A stretch of 64,000 nt of DNA, taken from NCBI GenBank assembly GCA_965220825.1, contig OZ244839.1:310001-374000 (forward strand), written 5' to 3'. Positions 44,970 through 54,542 of this stretch are shown here, piece after piece. Each line of letters begins with the position of its first letter. The first letter of the stretch is position 1. The notes under the pieces are model-generated. The model was not told where the DNA came from and did not search any database. It worked only from the letters and a program-made list of their open reading frames with translations. The DNA comes from G965220825 sp965220825. Lineage in GTDB: Bacteria; Pseudomonadota; Alphaproteobacteria; UBA828. Both the position numbers and the translations under genes were made by a program.

Positions 44970-45370
44970 CCGGGCGGGCGCCCCGCCGCACCGCGCATCG
45001 GCGGGGTCTGGCGGCGGAGAGGCTCTGCGTGCTGCGTCTCAGATGCGCGGGTTGGCGGGTGCTCGCCCGGCGTTTCGCGTCCCCGGTGGGCGAAATCGAT
45101 ATCGTCGCCGCCCGCCGCCGCACCCTCGTCTTCATCGAGGTGAAGTACCGTCAGGGCGCCGCCGACGCGCTCGCCGCGGTGACGCCCGCACAGCGCGTAC
45201 GCATCGAGCGCGCTGCCGCCATGTTCTTGTCGCGCTATCCGAAATGGCGCAAGCTAATGATCCGATTCGACGTCATGATCGCGACACCCGGGCGATGGCC
45301 GCGGCACCTGCCGGACGCGTGGCGGCCCCGCGGCGCTCTCGGGCGAGGCGGAGGACAAGGCGCGCTATGA
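44966..45370 (+). CDS. YraN family protein (UPF0102)
   Basis: 134-residue protein with the endonuclease-like fold of YraN: GLAAERLCVLRLRCAGWRVLARRFASPVGEIDIVA, then LVFIEVKYR (the ExK pair), and RIERAAAMFLSRYP. The role is not settled. GTG start overlaps the rsmI stop (GTGA) and its own stop overlaps the next gene (ATGA), so rsmI-yraN-BON lipoprotein are tightly coupled. Confidence 0.92.
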   Translation: MTGRAPRRTAHRRGLAAERLCVLRLRCAGWRVLARRFASPVGEIDIVAARRRTLVFIEVKYRQGAADALAAVTPAQRVRIERAAAMFLSRYPKWRKLMIRFDVMIATPGRWPRHLPDAWRPRGALGRGGGQGAL

Positions 45371-46023
45371 AACTGCCGAGCAGAGACGTGACGCTGGAAA
45401 GATTCCGCGTGGTGAGACGCTTCGAGGTGCGGGCGGCGGCCGCGGCGGGCGTGCTTGCATGCTGTGTCGTGCTGGCCGACTGCGCACCGGTCGCGGTGGG
45501 CGCCGTCACCGGCGCGGGACTCGCCGTTGCCGAGGAGCGCTCGGTTGGGAATGTGGTGGACGATCTCACCATCCGCACCGAGCTCAACCACCTGTTCTTC
45601 GCGGACGATGTGGACCTCTATCAGAGGGTCACGCTCAGCGTGAACGAAGGCCGGGTGCTCCTGAAAGGGGCCGTCACGGAGCCGGAGCACCGCATCCGAG
45701 CGAGCCGCCTCGCCTGGCAGGCCGATGGCGTTCGAGAGGTGATCAACGAACTCCAGGTGACGGACCGGGGCGGCCTCGTGGACTACGCCCGGGATACCTG
45801 GATATCCGCCCAGTTGAAGACGGCGCTTCTCTTCGATCGCGAGGTGGGGCATCTGAACTACAGCGTCGAGACGGTCAACAGCGTGGTGTATCTCTTCGGC
45901 ATCGCGCGGAGCGAGGCGGAACTCGCGCGGGTCGTGGAGCATGCCCGTGCCGTCGAAGATGTGGAGCGCGTGGTCAACCACGTGATTCTGCAGGACGATC
46001 CGCGCCGCGTGGAGACCCCCTGA
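45367..46023 (+). CDS. BON-domain lipoprotein, DolP-like
   Basis: 218-residue lipoprotein with hydrophobic AAAAAGVLACCVVLADC (lipobox LADC) and two BON domains: VVDDLTIRTELNHLFFADDV..LSVNEGRVLLKGAV and ARDTWISAQLKTALLFDREV..VNSVVYLFGIA. Domain order, lipidation and position after yraN match E. coli DolP (YraP), an outer-membrane-directed lipoprotein linked to envelope integrity and BAM function. DiaA, which lies between yraN and dolP in E. coli, is missing here. Confidence 0.88.
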   Translation: MKLPSRDVTLERFRVVRRFEVRAAAAAGVLACCVVLADCAPVAVGAVTGAGLAVAEERSVGNVVDDLTIRTELNHLFFADDVDLYQRVTLSVNEGRVLLKGAVTEPEHRIRASRLAWQADGVREVINELQVTDRGGLVDYARDTWISAQLKTALLFDREVGHLNYSVETVNSVVYLFGIARSEAELARVVEHARAVEDVERVVNHVILQDDPRRVETP

Positions 46024-46838
46024 TGCCCACCGCCGCCGAGCGCGCACTCCGCGAGATCGGCGAGCGGGAGGATGAGGCCATCGATCTCGCGGAAGCTGCC
46101 CTGCTGCTGGGCGCGCTGGATCTGCCGGACAAACCCCTCGCGGACTACCGCGACCATCTGACCCGGCTCGCCGACGATGCGGCGGCAGACGCCTCCCGGC
46201 GTGCCGGACGGCGGCGCGCACTGAATGAGACGCTCTTCCGCCGCCACGGCTATGCGGGCGATACGGAGACCTACGATGCGCCCGATAACGCCAACCTGCT
46301 CCGGGTGATCGACCGACGCGCCGGGCTCCCGGTGAGCCTCGGCATTCTCTATATCCACGCGGCCCGCGCGCAGGGATGGGCGGCGGAGGGCCTCGCCTTC
46401 CCCGGTCATTTCCTGGTGCGGCTCGACGATCGCGGCCGGCGCGTGGTGGTGGATCCGTTCCACGGCGGCCAGACGCTGGAAGCCGGCCACCTGCGCAACC
46501 TGCTGAAGCAGTTCCACGGCGCCGACGCGGAACTGGAGCCCGCGCACTATGCGCCGGCAAGCAACAGGGCGATCCTCCTCCGCCTGCAGAACAACCTGAA
46601 GACTCGGGCGCTCGAGGCGGGCGACGCGGCGCGGGCCGAGGAGGTGCTCGCGCGCATGGCCCTGGTCGCGCCGGACGCCGGCGGCGTCTGGCACGAACTC
46701 GGGCTGGTCTGCATGAGGACGGGGGCGCTGAGGAACGGATTGGCGGCACTTGAACGCGGTCTTGCCTGCGGTTTGCCCGAAGACGCCGCCGCCCGTGCCC
46801 GCGCGGCGCTCATGAAGCTCAAGACGCGGCTGCACTGA
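46023..46838 (+). CDS. SirB1-type transglutaminase-like/TPR protein
   Basis: 271-residue cytoplasmic protein of the SirB1 family. The N-terminal transglutaminase-like domain shows NETLFRRHGYAGDTETYDAPDNANLLRVIDRRAGLPVSLGILYIHAA; the PGHFLVRL and VVVDPFHGG blocks follow, then a C-terminal TPR pair (GVWHELGLVCMRTGALRNGLAALERGL). The classic transglutaminase Cys is not evident (NLLRVIDRRAGLPVS), as is usual in this family. Function unknown. Start and previous stop share the A of TGATG. Confidence 0.87.
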   Translation: MPTAAERALREIGEREDEAIDLAEAALLLGALDLPDKPLADYRDHLTRLADDAAADASRRAGRRRALNETLFRRHGYAGDTETYDAPDNANLLRVIDRRAGLPVSLGILYIHAARAQGWAAEGLAFPGHFLVRLDDRGRRVVVDPFHGGQTLEAGHLRNLLKQFHGADAELEPAHYAPASNRAILLRLQNNLKTRALEAGDAARAEEVLARMALVAPDAGGVWHELGLVCMRTGALRNGLAALERGLACGLPEDAAARARAALMKLKTRLH

Positions 46839-46850
46839 GCGGCGCACGCC

Positions 46851-47798
46851 ATGAGCCTTTCGGTTGCCATCCAGATGGACCCGATCGAGTCCATCGACAT
46901 CGAGGCGGACAGCACTTTCGCGCTTGCGCTCGAGGCCCAGGCGCGCGGCCACCGGCTGCGCCACTACCTGCCGCACCGCCTCGCACTGGACGGAAGCCGG
47001 CTCTGCGCCGTGATGCAGCCGCTGGAGGTGCGCCGGCGGGCGGGGGAGCACTTCTCCCTCGGCACGCCGGAGACGGTCGATCTCGCCGCGCTGGATGTGG
47101 TGCTGATGCGCCAGGATCCGCCCTTCGACATGGCCTATATCACGGCGACCCATCTGCTGGAGCGGGTCCATCCCGCCACGCTGGTGGTGAACGACCCGGC
47201 GGCCGTCAGGAATGCACCGGAGAAGCTCTTCGTGACGAACTTCCCCGAACTCGCACCGCCGACGCTCATCGCGGCGGATCGCGATGCCATCGTCGCCTTC
47301 CGCGCACGCCACGGCGACATCGTGCTGAAGCCGCTCTTCGGCAATGGCGGCTTCGGCGTGGTCCATCTGGGCCCGGAGGACGAAAACCTCAACGCGCTGC
47401 TGGAACTCTTCGCCACGATGTTCCGCGAACCTCTCGTGATCCAGGCCTATCTTCCGTCCGTGCGCGAGGGGGACAAGCGCATCGTGCTGGTGGAGGGGGA
47501 GCCGGCGGGCGCGGTGAACCGGGTCCCGCCGGAGGGCGAGGCGCGTGCCAACATGCATGTGGGAGCGGAGCCCCGGATGGCGACGCTCACCGCTCGCGAC
47601 CGGGAGATCTGCGCCGCGATCGGGCCCGCGCTCCGGGATCGCGGCCTGATCTTTGCCGGGATCGACGTAATCGGCGGCTACCTCACCGAGATCAACGTGA
47701 CGTCTCCGACCGGCATCCAGGAGATCGACCGTTTCGACGATGTCCGCCTCGAGGCCTTGATCTGGGACGCCATCGAGGCACGCCTGGACCGCCGCTGA
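46851..47798 (+). CDS. gshB: Glutathione synthetase
   Basis: 315-residue ATP-grasp ligase joining glycine to gamma-glutamylcysteine. Family segments: QMDPIESIDIEADSTFALALEAQ at the N-terminus, VLMRQDPPFDMAYITATHLLE, VNDPAAVRNAPEKLFVTNFPEL, VLKPLFGNGGFGV (ATP loop), and TEINVTSPTGIQEIDRF. The 12-bp gap to the upstream SirB1-type gene suggests one transcript. It gives a glutathione source that the gamma-glutamyltransferase elsewhere in the window could process. Confidence 0.95.
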   Translation: MSLSVAIQMDPIESIDIEADSTFALALEAQARGHRLRHYLPHRLALDGSRLCAVMQPLEVRRRAGEHFSLGTPETVDLAALDVVLMRQDPPFDMAYITATHLLERVHPATLVVNDPAAVRNAPEKLFVTNFPELAPPTLIAADRDAIVAFRARHGDIVLKPLFGNGGFGVVHLGPEDENLNALLELFATMFREPLVIQAYLPSVREGDKRIVLVEGEPAGAVNRVPPEGEARANMHVGAEPRMATLTARDREICAAIGPALRDRGLIFAGIDVIGGYLTEINVTSPTGIQEIDRFDDVRLEALIWDAIEARLDRR

Positions 47799-47945
47799 TC
47801 CCGGATTTTCCGGTGCCCCGCTTTTCTGGCTCGCATTTACGAGGGTGACATCGGTTTCGATGCGCCGCGTCCGGTGACGCGCCGAACGGAAGGGCGCTGT
47901 GGACTGGAATTCCGCGTTCGCACACGCGTCGGATGTTGAGGCGGC

Positions 47946-47968
47946 CGGTTCCCTTTTGGGCGGAACCG
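47946..47968. promoter_or_regulatory. Inverted repeat upstream of the 2-hydroxyacid dehydrogenase gene
   Basis: CGGTTCC (47946-47952) and GGAACCG (47962-47968) flank a 9-bp spacer about 60 bp before the start at 48028. The size suits a regulator binding site; no regulator gene is adjacent. The rest of the 229-bp gap after gshB shows nothing else recognisable. Confidence 0.35.
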
Positions 47969-48027
47969 CTCTAAACAAGCCGCGGATCCGGGCGGCGCAA
48001 GCAACGCTCGGACGTTCGGGAGAAGCG

Positions 48028-49017
48028 ATGGCGTCTGGCAGAAAGCTCAAGGTGGTCGTGACGCGCCGCCTTCCCGGAGAGATCGAGGCGCGGATGATGG
48101 AGCTGTTCGACACGCAGCTCAACGAGGACGACCGCGCTCTCGACCGGGAAGCCATGGCCCGTGCCATGGCTTGTGCGGACGTGCTCGTGCCGACGGTCAC
48201 CGACTCCATCGACGCGGGCCTGATCGAGGGCGCGGGACCCGGGCTTCGGTTGATCGCGAGCTTCGGAACCGGTGTGGACCATATCGATCTCGCCGCGGCC
48301 CGGGCGCGCAAGATAATGGTGACCAACACGCCTGGCGTTCTCACCGAGGATACGGCGGACATGACCATGGCGCTGATCCTTGCGGTGCCGCGCCGCCTCG
48401 CCGAGGGCGAGCGGCTGGTGCGGAGCGGCGCGTGGCGCGGCTGGGCGCCGACAACCATGCTGGGCCGCCGAATCTGGGGCAAGCGGCTCGGCATCATCGG
48501 CATGGGCCGTATCGGCCAGGCCACGGCGCGGCGCGCCCGGGGCTTCGGACTCTCGATCCACTACCATAACCGCAACCGGCTGGACGAGCGGGTCGAGGCG
48601 GCGCTCGAGGCGACTTGGTGGCAGAGTCTGGATCAGATGCTGGCTCATATGGACATCGTGTCGATCCACTGCCCCAGCACGCCGGCGACCTACCACCTGC
48701 TGTCGGCGCGCCGCCTCGCTTTGCTCCGGCCCGAGGCCTATGTGATCAATACCTCGCGCGGCCACGCCATAGACGAAGCGGCGCTCGCGCGCCTGCTGAA
48801 GGCCGGGAAGATCGCCGGCGCGGGTCTCGACGTGTACGAAAACGAGCCTCAGATCGCGCCCAAGCTGCTGGCCCTCGATAATGTGGTGACGCTTCCCCAT
48901 ATCGGCTCGGCCACGATCGAGGGCCGTCTCGACATGGGCGAAAAGGTGCTCATCAACATCCAGACCTTCGCCGACGGCCACACGCCCCCGGACCGTGTCC
49001 TGGACGTCGCGCTGTAG
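48028..49017 (+). CDS. D-isomer-specific 2-hydroxyacid dehydrogenase (glyoxylate reductase-like)
   Basis: 329-residue NAD(P)-dependent dehydrogenase. Rossmann motif GIIGMGRIGQATARRARGFG at about residue 155; catalytic Arg in NTSRG, Glu in YENEP and His in LPHIGSAT are all present. The strong match to the glyoxylate/hydroxypyruvate reductase type (VTNTPGVLTEDTADMTMALIL) suggests reduction of glyoxylate or hydroxypyruvate. Start at 48028 is preceded by GGGAGAAG; an earlier in-frame ATG at 47899 would add 43 unconserved residues. Confidence 0.9.
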   Translation: MASGRKLKVVVTRRLPGEIEARMMELFDTQLNEDDRALDREAMARAMACADVLVPTVTDSIDAGLIEGAGPGLRLIASFGTGVDHIDLAAARARKIMVTNTPGVLTEDTADMTMALILAVPRRLAEGERLVRSGAWRGWAPTTMLGRRIWGKRLGIIGMGRIGQATARRARGFGLSIHYHNRNRLDERVEAALEATWWQSLDQMLAHMDIVSIHCPSTPATYHLLSARRLALLRPEAYVINTSRGHAIDEAALARLLKAGKIAGAGLDVYENEPQIAPKLLALDNVVTLPHIGSATIEGRLDMGEKVLINIQTFADGHTPPDRVLDVAL

Positions 49018-49096
49018 CGCCGGGGACGCGGCGGGTTGACTTTGGGAGGATGGCCATGCGGGCATCGAACCGTACGGCCGCTGCGGGGAGGGAGGC

Positions 49097-50002
49097 ATGG
49101 CCAGGCTCTATGACGGGCCGATCGTGGACGCCCATCATCATTTGTGGGAGCTCCGCTCCGGTCGGTACGGCTGGCTCGATGAGCCTCGGGAGGCGGTGTT
49201 CGGCAGTACGGCGCCCCTCATACGGGACTACACGCTCTCCGATTATCTGAGCGACATGGAAGGCCTGGGCCTCGCCAAGTCCGTCCATATCCAGGCGAGC
49301 TTCGACGAGGAGGATCCCGCGGCCGAAACGCGCTGGCTCCAGGGCCTGGCGGACGCCCACGGCTTTCCGCACGGAATTGTGGGCTTCGCCGCCCTCGAGA
49401 GCCCGGCGGCCGAGGCCATGCTCGATGCCCATATGGCTTGTCCGAACTTCCGCGGAATCCGCCAGATCCTGAGCTGGCACCGGAACCCGGACTGGACCTT
49501 CACCGACCAGCCCGACCTGATGGCGGACGACGCTTGGCGGCGCGGCTTCCGCCTGCTGGGAAGTCGCAACCTGTCGTTCGACATGATGATCTATTCCGGC
49601 CAGCTCGGAGATGCGCTGCGGCTCGCCCACGCCTTCCCGGATATCCGGATCGTCCTCAACCACACCGGGAGCCCGGCGGATCGAGACAAGGAGGGGCTCG
49701 CCACTTGGCGGGCGGGGATGAAGGAACTGGCAGGTGCGGAGAACGTCGCCGTGAAGATCTCGGACCTCGGCGCCTACGACCACGACTGGACGCCGGAGAG
49801 CGTACGGCCCTTCATCCTGCGTACCATCGACGCCTTCGGCGCGAGCCGCTGCATGTTCGCGAGCGATTTTCCCGTGGCTGGCCTACATGGCGGCGCGGAT
49901 GCCGTCTACGACGCTTTCAAGGCTGCGGTCGGTGACTTGACCGAGGCGGAACAGAAGGCGTTGTTCCACGACAACGCATGCCGCATCTACCGGCTCGCCT
50001 GA
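49097..50002 (+). CDS. Amidohydrolase (COG3618, lactonase-like)
   Basis: 301-residue TIM-barrel metal hydrolase. HHH motif DAHHHLWEL near residue 12, then VHIQASFDEEDPAAETRWLQ, FRGIRQILSWH, VLNHTGSPAD and the C-terminal catalytic Asp in FASDFPVAGLHG. Members of this family hydrolyse sugar lactones or 2-pyrone-4,6-dicarboxylate. A very strong Shine-Dalgarno (GGGAGGGAGG) lies before the ATG. It may be co-transcribed with the dehydrogenase gene 79 bp upstream. The substrate is unknown. Confidence 0.87.
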   Translation: MARLYDGPIVDAHHHLWELRSGRYGWLDEPREAVFGSTAPLIRDYTLSDYLSDMEGLGLAKSVHIQASFDEEDPAAETRWLQGLADAHGFPHGIVGFAALESPAAEAMLDAHMACPNFRGIRQILSWHRNPDWTFTDQPDLMADDAWRRGFRLLGSRNLSFDMMIYSGQLGDALRLAHAFPDIRIVLNHTGSPADRDKEGLATWRAGMKELAGAENVAVKISDLGAYDHDWTPESVRPFILRTIDAFGASRCMFASDFPVAGLHGGADAVYDAFKAAVGDLTEAEQKALFHDNACRIYRLA

Positions 50003-50014
50003 AACCGGTCGAGA

Positions 50015-50770
50015 TCAGGGCCGCGCAAGCAGGCCGCCGTCCACCACCAGCTCGGTGCCGGTGATGAAGGACGCGCCGTCGGAGAGCAGGAAGAGCACGG
50101 CGTTCGCCATGTCGTCGACCGTACCCACGCGACCCAGCGGCACGGCCCGCGCCGTCGCCTCGCCCTGTGCCGGATCCTCCACCCAACGCTGCTGCATGGG
50201 CGTGCGCGTGGGCCCCGGAAGCAGCGTGTTGGAGCGGATATTGTCGCCGGCGAACTGGATGGCGAGCGACTTCGACATGGCGACGAGGCCCGCCTTGGAG
50301 GCCTGGTAGGCGTCCTGCGGTGCATTGTCGCCGCGCACGCACTGAATGGTGGAGATGTGCACCATGGCGCCGCCGCCGGTGCGTTTCATGGCGGGGATCG
50401 CATGGCGGGCGGCAAGCGCCGCGCCCTTGAGATTGACGGCGAGCACATCGTCCCAGACCGCCATGTCCATCTCGGCGAGGGATCCGTCGCGCTCGAACAG
50501 GAGGATGCCGGCGGCGTTCACCAGATAGTCGAGGCGTCCCGCAGCCTCCGCGCATTCCGTGACCGCCTCGGCCACCGCGTCGTCGGAACGGAGGTCCGCG
50601 CGGACATAGCTCGCGCCCGCGGGAAGATCGGGCGGTTCGGGTTTGATGTCGAAGAGCGTCGCGCGTGCGCCCGAATCGATCAAGGCGCGTGCGATGGCGA
50701 GGCCCATGCCGCCGCCCGCGCCGGTGACGAAGGCGTTTCGCCCGTTCAGATCCACGTGGAATCTACTCAT
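50015..50770 (-). CDS. SDR-family oxidoreductase
   Basis: 251-residue classical SDR. Nucleotide motif VTGAGGGMGLAIARAL, NAAG (LVNAAGILLFE), catalytic Ser in HISTIQC, YQASK (the YxxxK pair) and the C-terminal GTELVVDGG are all canonical, in contrast to the SDR at 10969. Asp in LFDIKPE after the second strand suggests NAD preference. Start at 50770 has AAGGAG upstream. It follows metH by 22 bp on the same strand, so it may be the distal gene of the metF-metH transcript, though no link to methionine is obvious. Confidence 0.88.
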   Translation of the reverse strand: MSRFHVDLNGRNAFVTGAGGGMGLAIARALIDSGARATLFDIKPEPPDLPAGASYVRADLRSDDAVAEAVTECAEAAGRLDYLVNAAGILLFERDGSLAEMDMAVWDDVLAVNLKGAALAARHAIPAMKRTGGGAMVHISTIQCVRGDNAPQDAYQASKAGLVAMSKSLAIQFAGDNIRSNTLLPGPTRTPMQQRWVEDPAQGEATARAVPLGRVGTVDDMANAVLFLLSDGASFITGTELVVDGGLLARP

Positions 50771-50792
50771 CGGAAGCTCCTTCCTCGGAGAC

Positions 50793-53700
50793 TCATGCTC
50801 GGCTGCGCGAATCGGGCGCAGCGGCCGGATCGTAGGCGAGATTGGCGGAAAGCCAGCGTTCGATTTCGCCGATGGGGGCGTTCTTGCGCCGCGCATAGTC
50901 CTGCACCTGGTCGCGGCCCAGCTTGCCGACTCCGAAATAGGCGCTTTCGGGATGACCGAAATAGAACCCGCTGACGGAGGAGGCAGGGTGCATGGCGCAG
51001 GTCTCGGTGAGGCTCAGCCCTGTACGGGCTTCGGCTTCCAACAGGGTGAAGAGAGTCCGCTTCTCGCTGTGATCCGGGCAGGCGGGGTAGCCCGGCGCCG
51101 GGCGGATTCCGCGGTAGCGCTCGGCGATCAGGTCGCTGTTCGACAGCGCTTCGTCCGGTGCGTAACCCCAGAGCTCCCTGCGTACGCGCTCGTGCAGATA
51201 CTCCGCAAAGGCCTCCGCGAGGCGATCGCCAAGCACCTTGATCATGATTGCGGCGTAGTCGTCATTGGCTTGCTCGCGTTCGTGCGCCCGGCGCTCGACC
51301 GCCTCTCCCACGGTAAGCGCGAAACCGCCCACATGGTCGTCGACGCCCGAATCCTTCGGCGCCACGAAGTCGGCCAGGGCGTGGTTGGGGCGATCGCCGG
51401 TCCGCACCATCTGCTGGCGCAGCGTGTGAATGGTCGCCACCGGCTCGCAGCGCTCGTCGTTCGCGAAGACCAGAATATCGTCGTCCATGCTGCAGGCGGG
51501 CCAGAAGCCGATGGCGGCGCGCGGGGAAAACCAGCCTTCCTGGGCGATTCGATCCAGCATGTCGCGGGCGTCGGCATGGAGCGTGCGGGCGGCTTCGCCC
51601 ACGGTTTCGTCCTGCAGGATCGCGGGGTAGCGGCCCGCAAGGTCCCAACTGCGGAAGAAGGGGGTCCAGTCGATATAGGGAACGAGATCGGCGACACTCA
51701 CATTCGCCACGGTCTGCACGCCGGTGAAGCGCGGTGCGGTCGTGCCGCGGCGGCGCCAATCGGGGCGCGCCCGGTTCGCACGTGCTTCGGTGAGGGAGAG
51801 CAGGCGCCGCTCCGTGCGACCCGCCCCGTGAGCCGCGCGGAGCGTGTCGTAGCTCTCCCGGATCTCGGCGGCAAAGGCGGCGCGGCGCTCCGACCCCAGC
51901 AGCCGGCCCGCGACACCCACGGCCTTGGAGGCATCCGGCACATGCACCACGGGTCCGCTGTAGCAGGGCGCGATCTTGACGGCGGTGTGCATGCGGCTGG
52001 TGGTGGCGCCACCGATCAACAGCGGGATGTCGAGGCCGCGGCGCTCCATCTCGGCGGCGAGCCCGCACATCTGGTCCAGGCTCGGCGTGATCAGGCCGGA
52101 GACTCCGATGAGATCCGCGTTCTCGCGGGCCGCCACGTCCAGAATTTCCGCCGCCGGCACCATGACGCCGAGGTCGACGGCCTCGAAATTGTTGCAGCGC
52201 AGCACCACCGCCACGATGTTCTTCCCGATATCGTGGACATCGCCCTTTACCGTCGCCATCACGATCTTGCCGGCGGACCGGGGGGTGCCGCCGCCGCTTC
52301 GCTTCTCTTCTTCGATGAACGGCACGAGATGGGCGACGGCCTGCTTCATCACCCGCGCGCTCTTCACCACCTGGGGAAGGAACATCTTGCCCGCGCCGAA
52401 GAGGTCTCCGACGATGTTCATCCCGTCCATCAGGGGCCCTTCGATGACGTCGAGCGCGCGCTCGGCGGACTGACGGGCCTCCTCGGTATCCGCCACGATA
52501 TGGTCCGCGATGCCGTGGACGAGCGCGTGGCGGATTCGCCCGTGGACATCCGCCTCGCGCCAGGCGTGTGTCGCCACCTCGCGCTCCGCAGCGCCTCCGC
52601 GGTAGCGCTCCGCAGTCTCGAGCATGCGTTCGGTGGCATCCGGCCGCCGGTTGAGGAGCACGTCCTCCACCGCCGTGCGAAGCGTCTCCGGAATGTCTTC
52701 ATAGACCGCAAGCTGGCCGGCATTGACGATCCCCATGTCGAGGCCGGCGGCGGTCGCGTGATAGAGGAACGCCGCGTGCATCGCTTCGCGCACCCGATTG
52801 TTACCCCGGAAGGCGAAGGAGACGTTGGAGATGCCGCCCGAGACGTGAACCGCGGGGAATCGCGCCTTGATGGCGCGGGTCGCCTCGATGAAGGCGCGTC
52901 CATAGTCGTTGTGCGCCTCGATTCCCGTAGCGACCGCGAACACATTGGGATCGAACACGATATCGGCGGGCGAAAAGCCCGCCTCCTCGGTCAGCAGGCG
53001 GTAGGCGCGGGCGCAGATGGCTGTCTTCTGCTCGACCGTCTCCGCTTGACCCTCTTCGTCGAAGGCCATCACGACGACCGCGGCGCCAAAGCGTTTTGCG
53101 CACCGGGCCTGCGCGAGGAAGGACGCCTCGCCCTCCTTGAGGCTGATGGAGTTCACCACGGGCTTGCCGACGACGCAGCGCAGCCCGGCTTCGATGGCGG
53201 GCCAGTAGGAGGAATCGATCATCACGGGCACGCGGGCGATGTCCGGTTCGGCGGCGATGAGGTTGAGGAAGCGGGACATGGCGGCTTCCGCGTCCAGCAT
53301 TCCCTCGTCCATGTTCACATCGATGATCTGGGCGCCGTTCTCCACCTGCTGGCGGGCGATCTCGACGGCCGCTCCATAATTGCCGTCAGTGATCAGCTTG
53401 CGGAACTTCGCGGAGCCGGCGACGTTGGTGCGCTCGCCCACATTGATGAAGGCGCTTCCCTCCTTCCGGCTCCCGAAGGGCTCGAGTCCCGCGAGCCGGA
53501 GCCCGGGCGCGCGCGGCGGCGGCATGCGGGGCGCACACCCTGCGACTGCGTCGGCGATCGCGCGGATATGGGCCGGCGTGGTGCCGCAGCAGCCGCCCAC
53601 CAGGTTCACCAATCCGGCTTCCGCCCACTCGCCGATCTGCGCCGCGGTCTCCTCCGGGGCCTCGTCATAGCCGCCGAACGCGTTGGGAAGGCCCGCATTG

Positions 53701-54542
53701 GGGTGCGCGCTTACGCGCGTGTCGGCGATACGCGCGAGGTCCGCGAGATGAGGGCGCATGTCGGCGGCGCCGAAGGAGCAGTTCAGACCGACGCTGAAGG
53801 GCTCGGCATGGGCAAGGGTCAGCCAGAAGGCCTCCACGGTCTGGCCGTTGAGCATGCGCCCGGCGCGATCCGTGACGGTGCCGGAGACGAGGATCGGAAG
53901 CCGGTCGCCCGTCTCCTCGAACAATGCCTCGAGGGCGCAAAGGGCCGCCTTCGCGTTGAGCGAATCGAAGACGGTCTCCAGCAGGATGAGATCCGCCCCG
54001 CCTTCGGCCAGCGCCTCCGCGGCTTCGCGGTAGACGGCGCACAGGGTATCGAAACCCAGTGCGCGGAAGCCGGGATCGTTCACGTCCGGCGAGATGGAGA
54101 GCGTCTTGTTGGTGGGCCCCAGGACGCCGGCGACGAAGCGGGGCCGCTCCGCGCTTTCGGCGTCGTCCGCGGCGGCCCGGGCGATGCGCGCGGCGGCGGC
54201 GTTGAGGGGGCGTACCTCTGATGCGAGGCCGTAGTCGTCTTGGGAAATTCGGTTCGCATTGAAGCTGTTGGTGGTGAGGATGTCCGCTCCCGCCGCGAGA
54301 AAGGCGGCATGGATTTCTCGGATGAGGTCGGGGCGCGTGAGGCACAGAAGGTCGTTGTTGCCCGCGAGCTCGCCTTCATGTTCCGCGAAGCGTTCGCCGC
54401 GAAAATCCGCCTCGCCGAGACCGTAGCCCTGGATGGTGGTGCCCATGGCGCCGTCCAGGACGAGCACCCGTTCCGCTGCCGCCGCCTTGAGTGCGGCGAG
54501 GCGGGCCGCACGGGCGGCGGGCGAGGGGCGTGCAGCGTTCAT
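50793..54542 (-). CDS. metH: Cobalamin-dependent methionine synthase
   Basis: 1249-residue full-length MetH. Domain order: homocysteine-binding barrel (VLVLDGAMGTTIQ, GLNCSFGA and GGCCGTTP supply the zinc cysteines), pterin-binding barrel (FINVGERTNVAGSAKFRKLI, VNMDEGMLD), cobalamin cap and Rossmann domain with the B12 ligand His in DVHDIGKN, and the C-terminal activation domain (VPYIDWTPFFRSW, RPAPGYPACPDH) for SAM-dependent reactivation. It makes methionine from homocysteine and methyl-THF. The ATG overlaps the metF stop (ATGA). A MetH with all domains in one chain implies the cell acquires or makes cobalamin. Confidence 0.97.
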   Translation of the reverse strand: MNAARPSPAARAARLAALKAAAAERVLVLDGAMGTTIQGYGLGEADFRGERFAEHEGELAGNNDLLCLTRPDLIREIHAAFLAAGADILTTNSFNANRISQDDYGLASEVRPLNAAAARIARAAADDAESAERPRFVAGVLGPTNKTLSISPDVNDPGFRALGFDTLCAVYREAAEALAEGGADLILLETVFDSLNAKAALCALEALFEETGDRLPILVSGTVTDRAGRMLNGQTVEAFWLTLAHAEPFSVGLNCSFGAADMRPHLADLARIADTRVSAHPNAGLPNAFGGYDEAPEETAAQIGEWAEAGLVNLVGGCCGTTPAHIRAIADAVAGCAPRMPPPRAPGLRLAGLEPFGSRKEGSAFINVGERTNVAGSAKFRKLITDGNYGAAVEIARQQVENGAQIIDVNMDEGMLDAEAAMSRFLNLIAAEPDIARVPVMIDSSYWPAIEAGLRCVVGKPVVNSISLKEGEASFLAQARCAKRFGAAVVVMAFDEEGQAETVEQKTAICARAYRLLTEEAGFSPADIVFDPNVFAVATGIEAHNDYGRAFIEATRAIKARFPAVHVSGGISNVSFAFRGNNRVREAMHAAFLYHATAAGLDMGIVNAGQLAVYEDIPETLRTAVEDVLLNRRPDATERMLETAERYRGGAAEREVATHAWREADVHGRIRHALVHGIADHIVADTEEARQSAERALDVIEGPLMDGMNIVGDLFGAGKMFLPQVVKSARVMKQAVAHLVPFIEEEKRSGGGTPRSAGKIVMATVKGDVHDIGKNIVAVVLRCNNFEAVDLGVMVPAAEILDVAARENADLIGVSGLITPSLDQMCGLAAEMERRGLDIPLLIGGATTSRMHTAVKIAPCYSGPVVHVPDASKAVGVAGRLLGSERRAAFAAEIRESYDTLRAAHGAGRTERRLLSLTEARANRARPDWRRRGTTAPRFTGVQTVANVSVADLVPYIDWTPFFRSWDLAGRYPAILQDETVGEAARTLHADARDMLDRIAQEGWFSPRAAIGFWPACSMDDDILVFANDERCEPVATIHTLRQQMVRTGDRPNHALADFVAPKDSGVDDHVGGFALTVGEAVERRAHEREQANDDYAAIMIKVLGDRLAEAFAEYLHERVRRELWGYAPDEALSNSDLIAERYRGIRPAPGYPACPDHSEKRTLFTLLEAEARTGLSLTETCAMHPASSVSGFYFGHPESAYFGVGKLGRDQVQDYARRKNAPIGEIERWLSANLAYDPAAAPDSRSRA

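Noticed and set aside
50643..54221. A 1192-codon open frame opposite metH
   Set aside because: Same reasoning: the sense strand encodes a complete MetH with all motifs.
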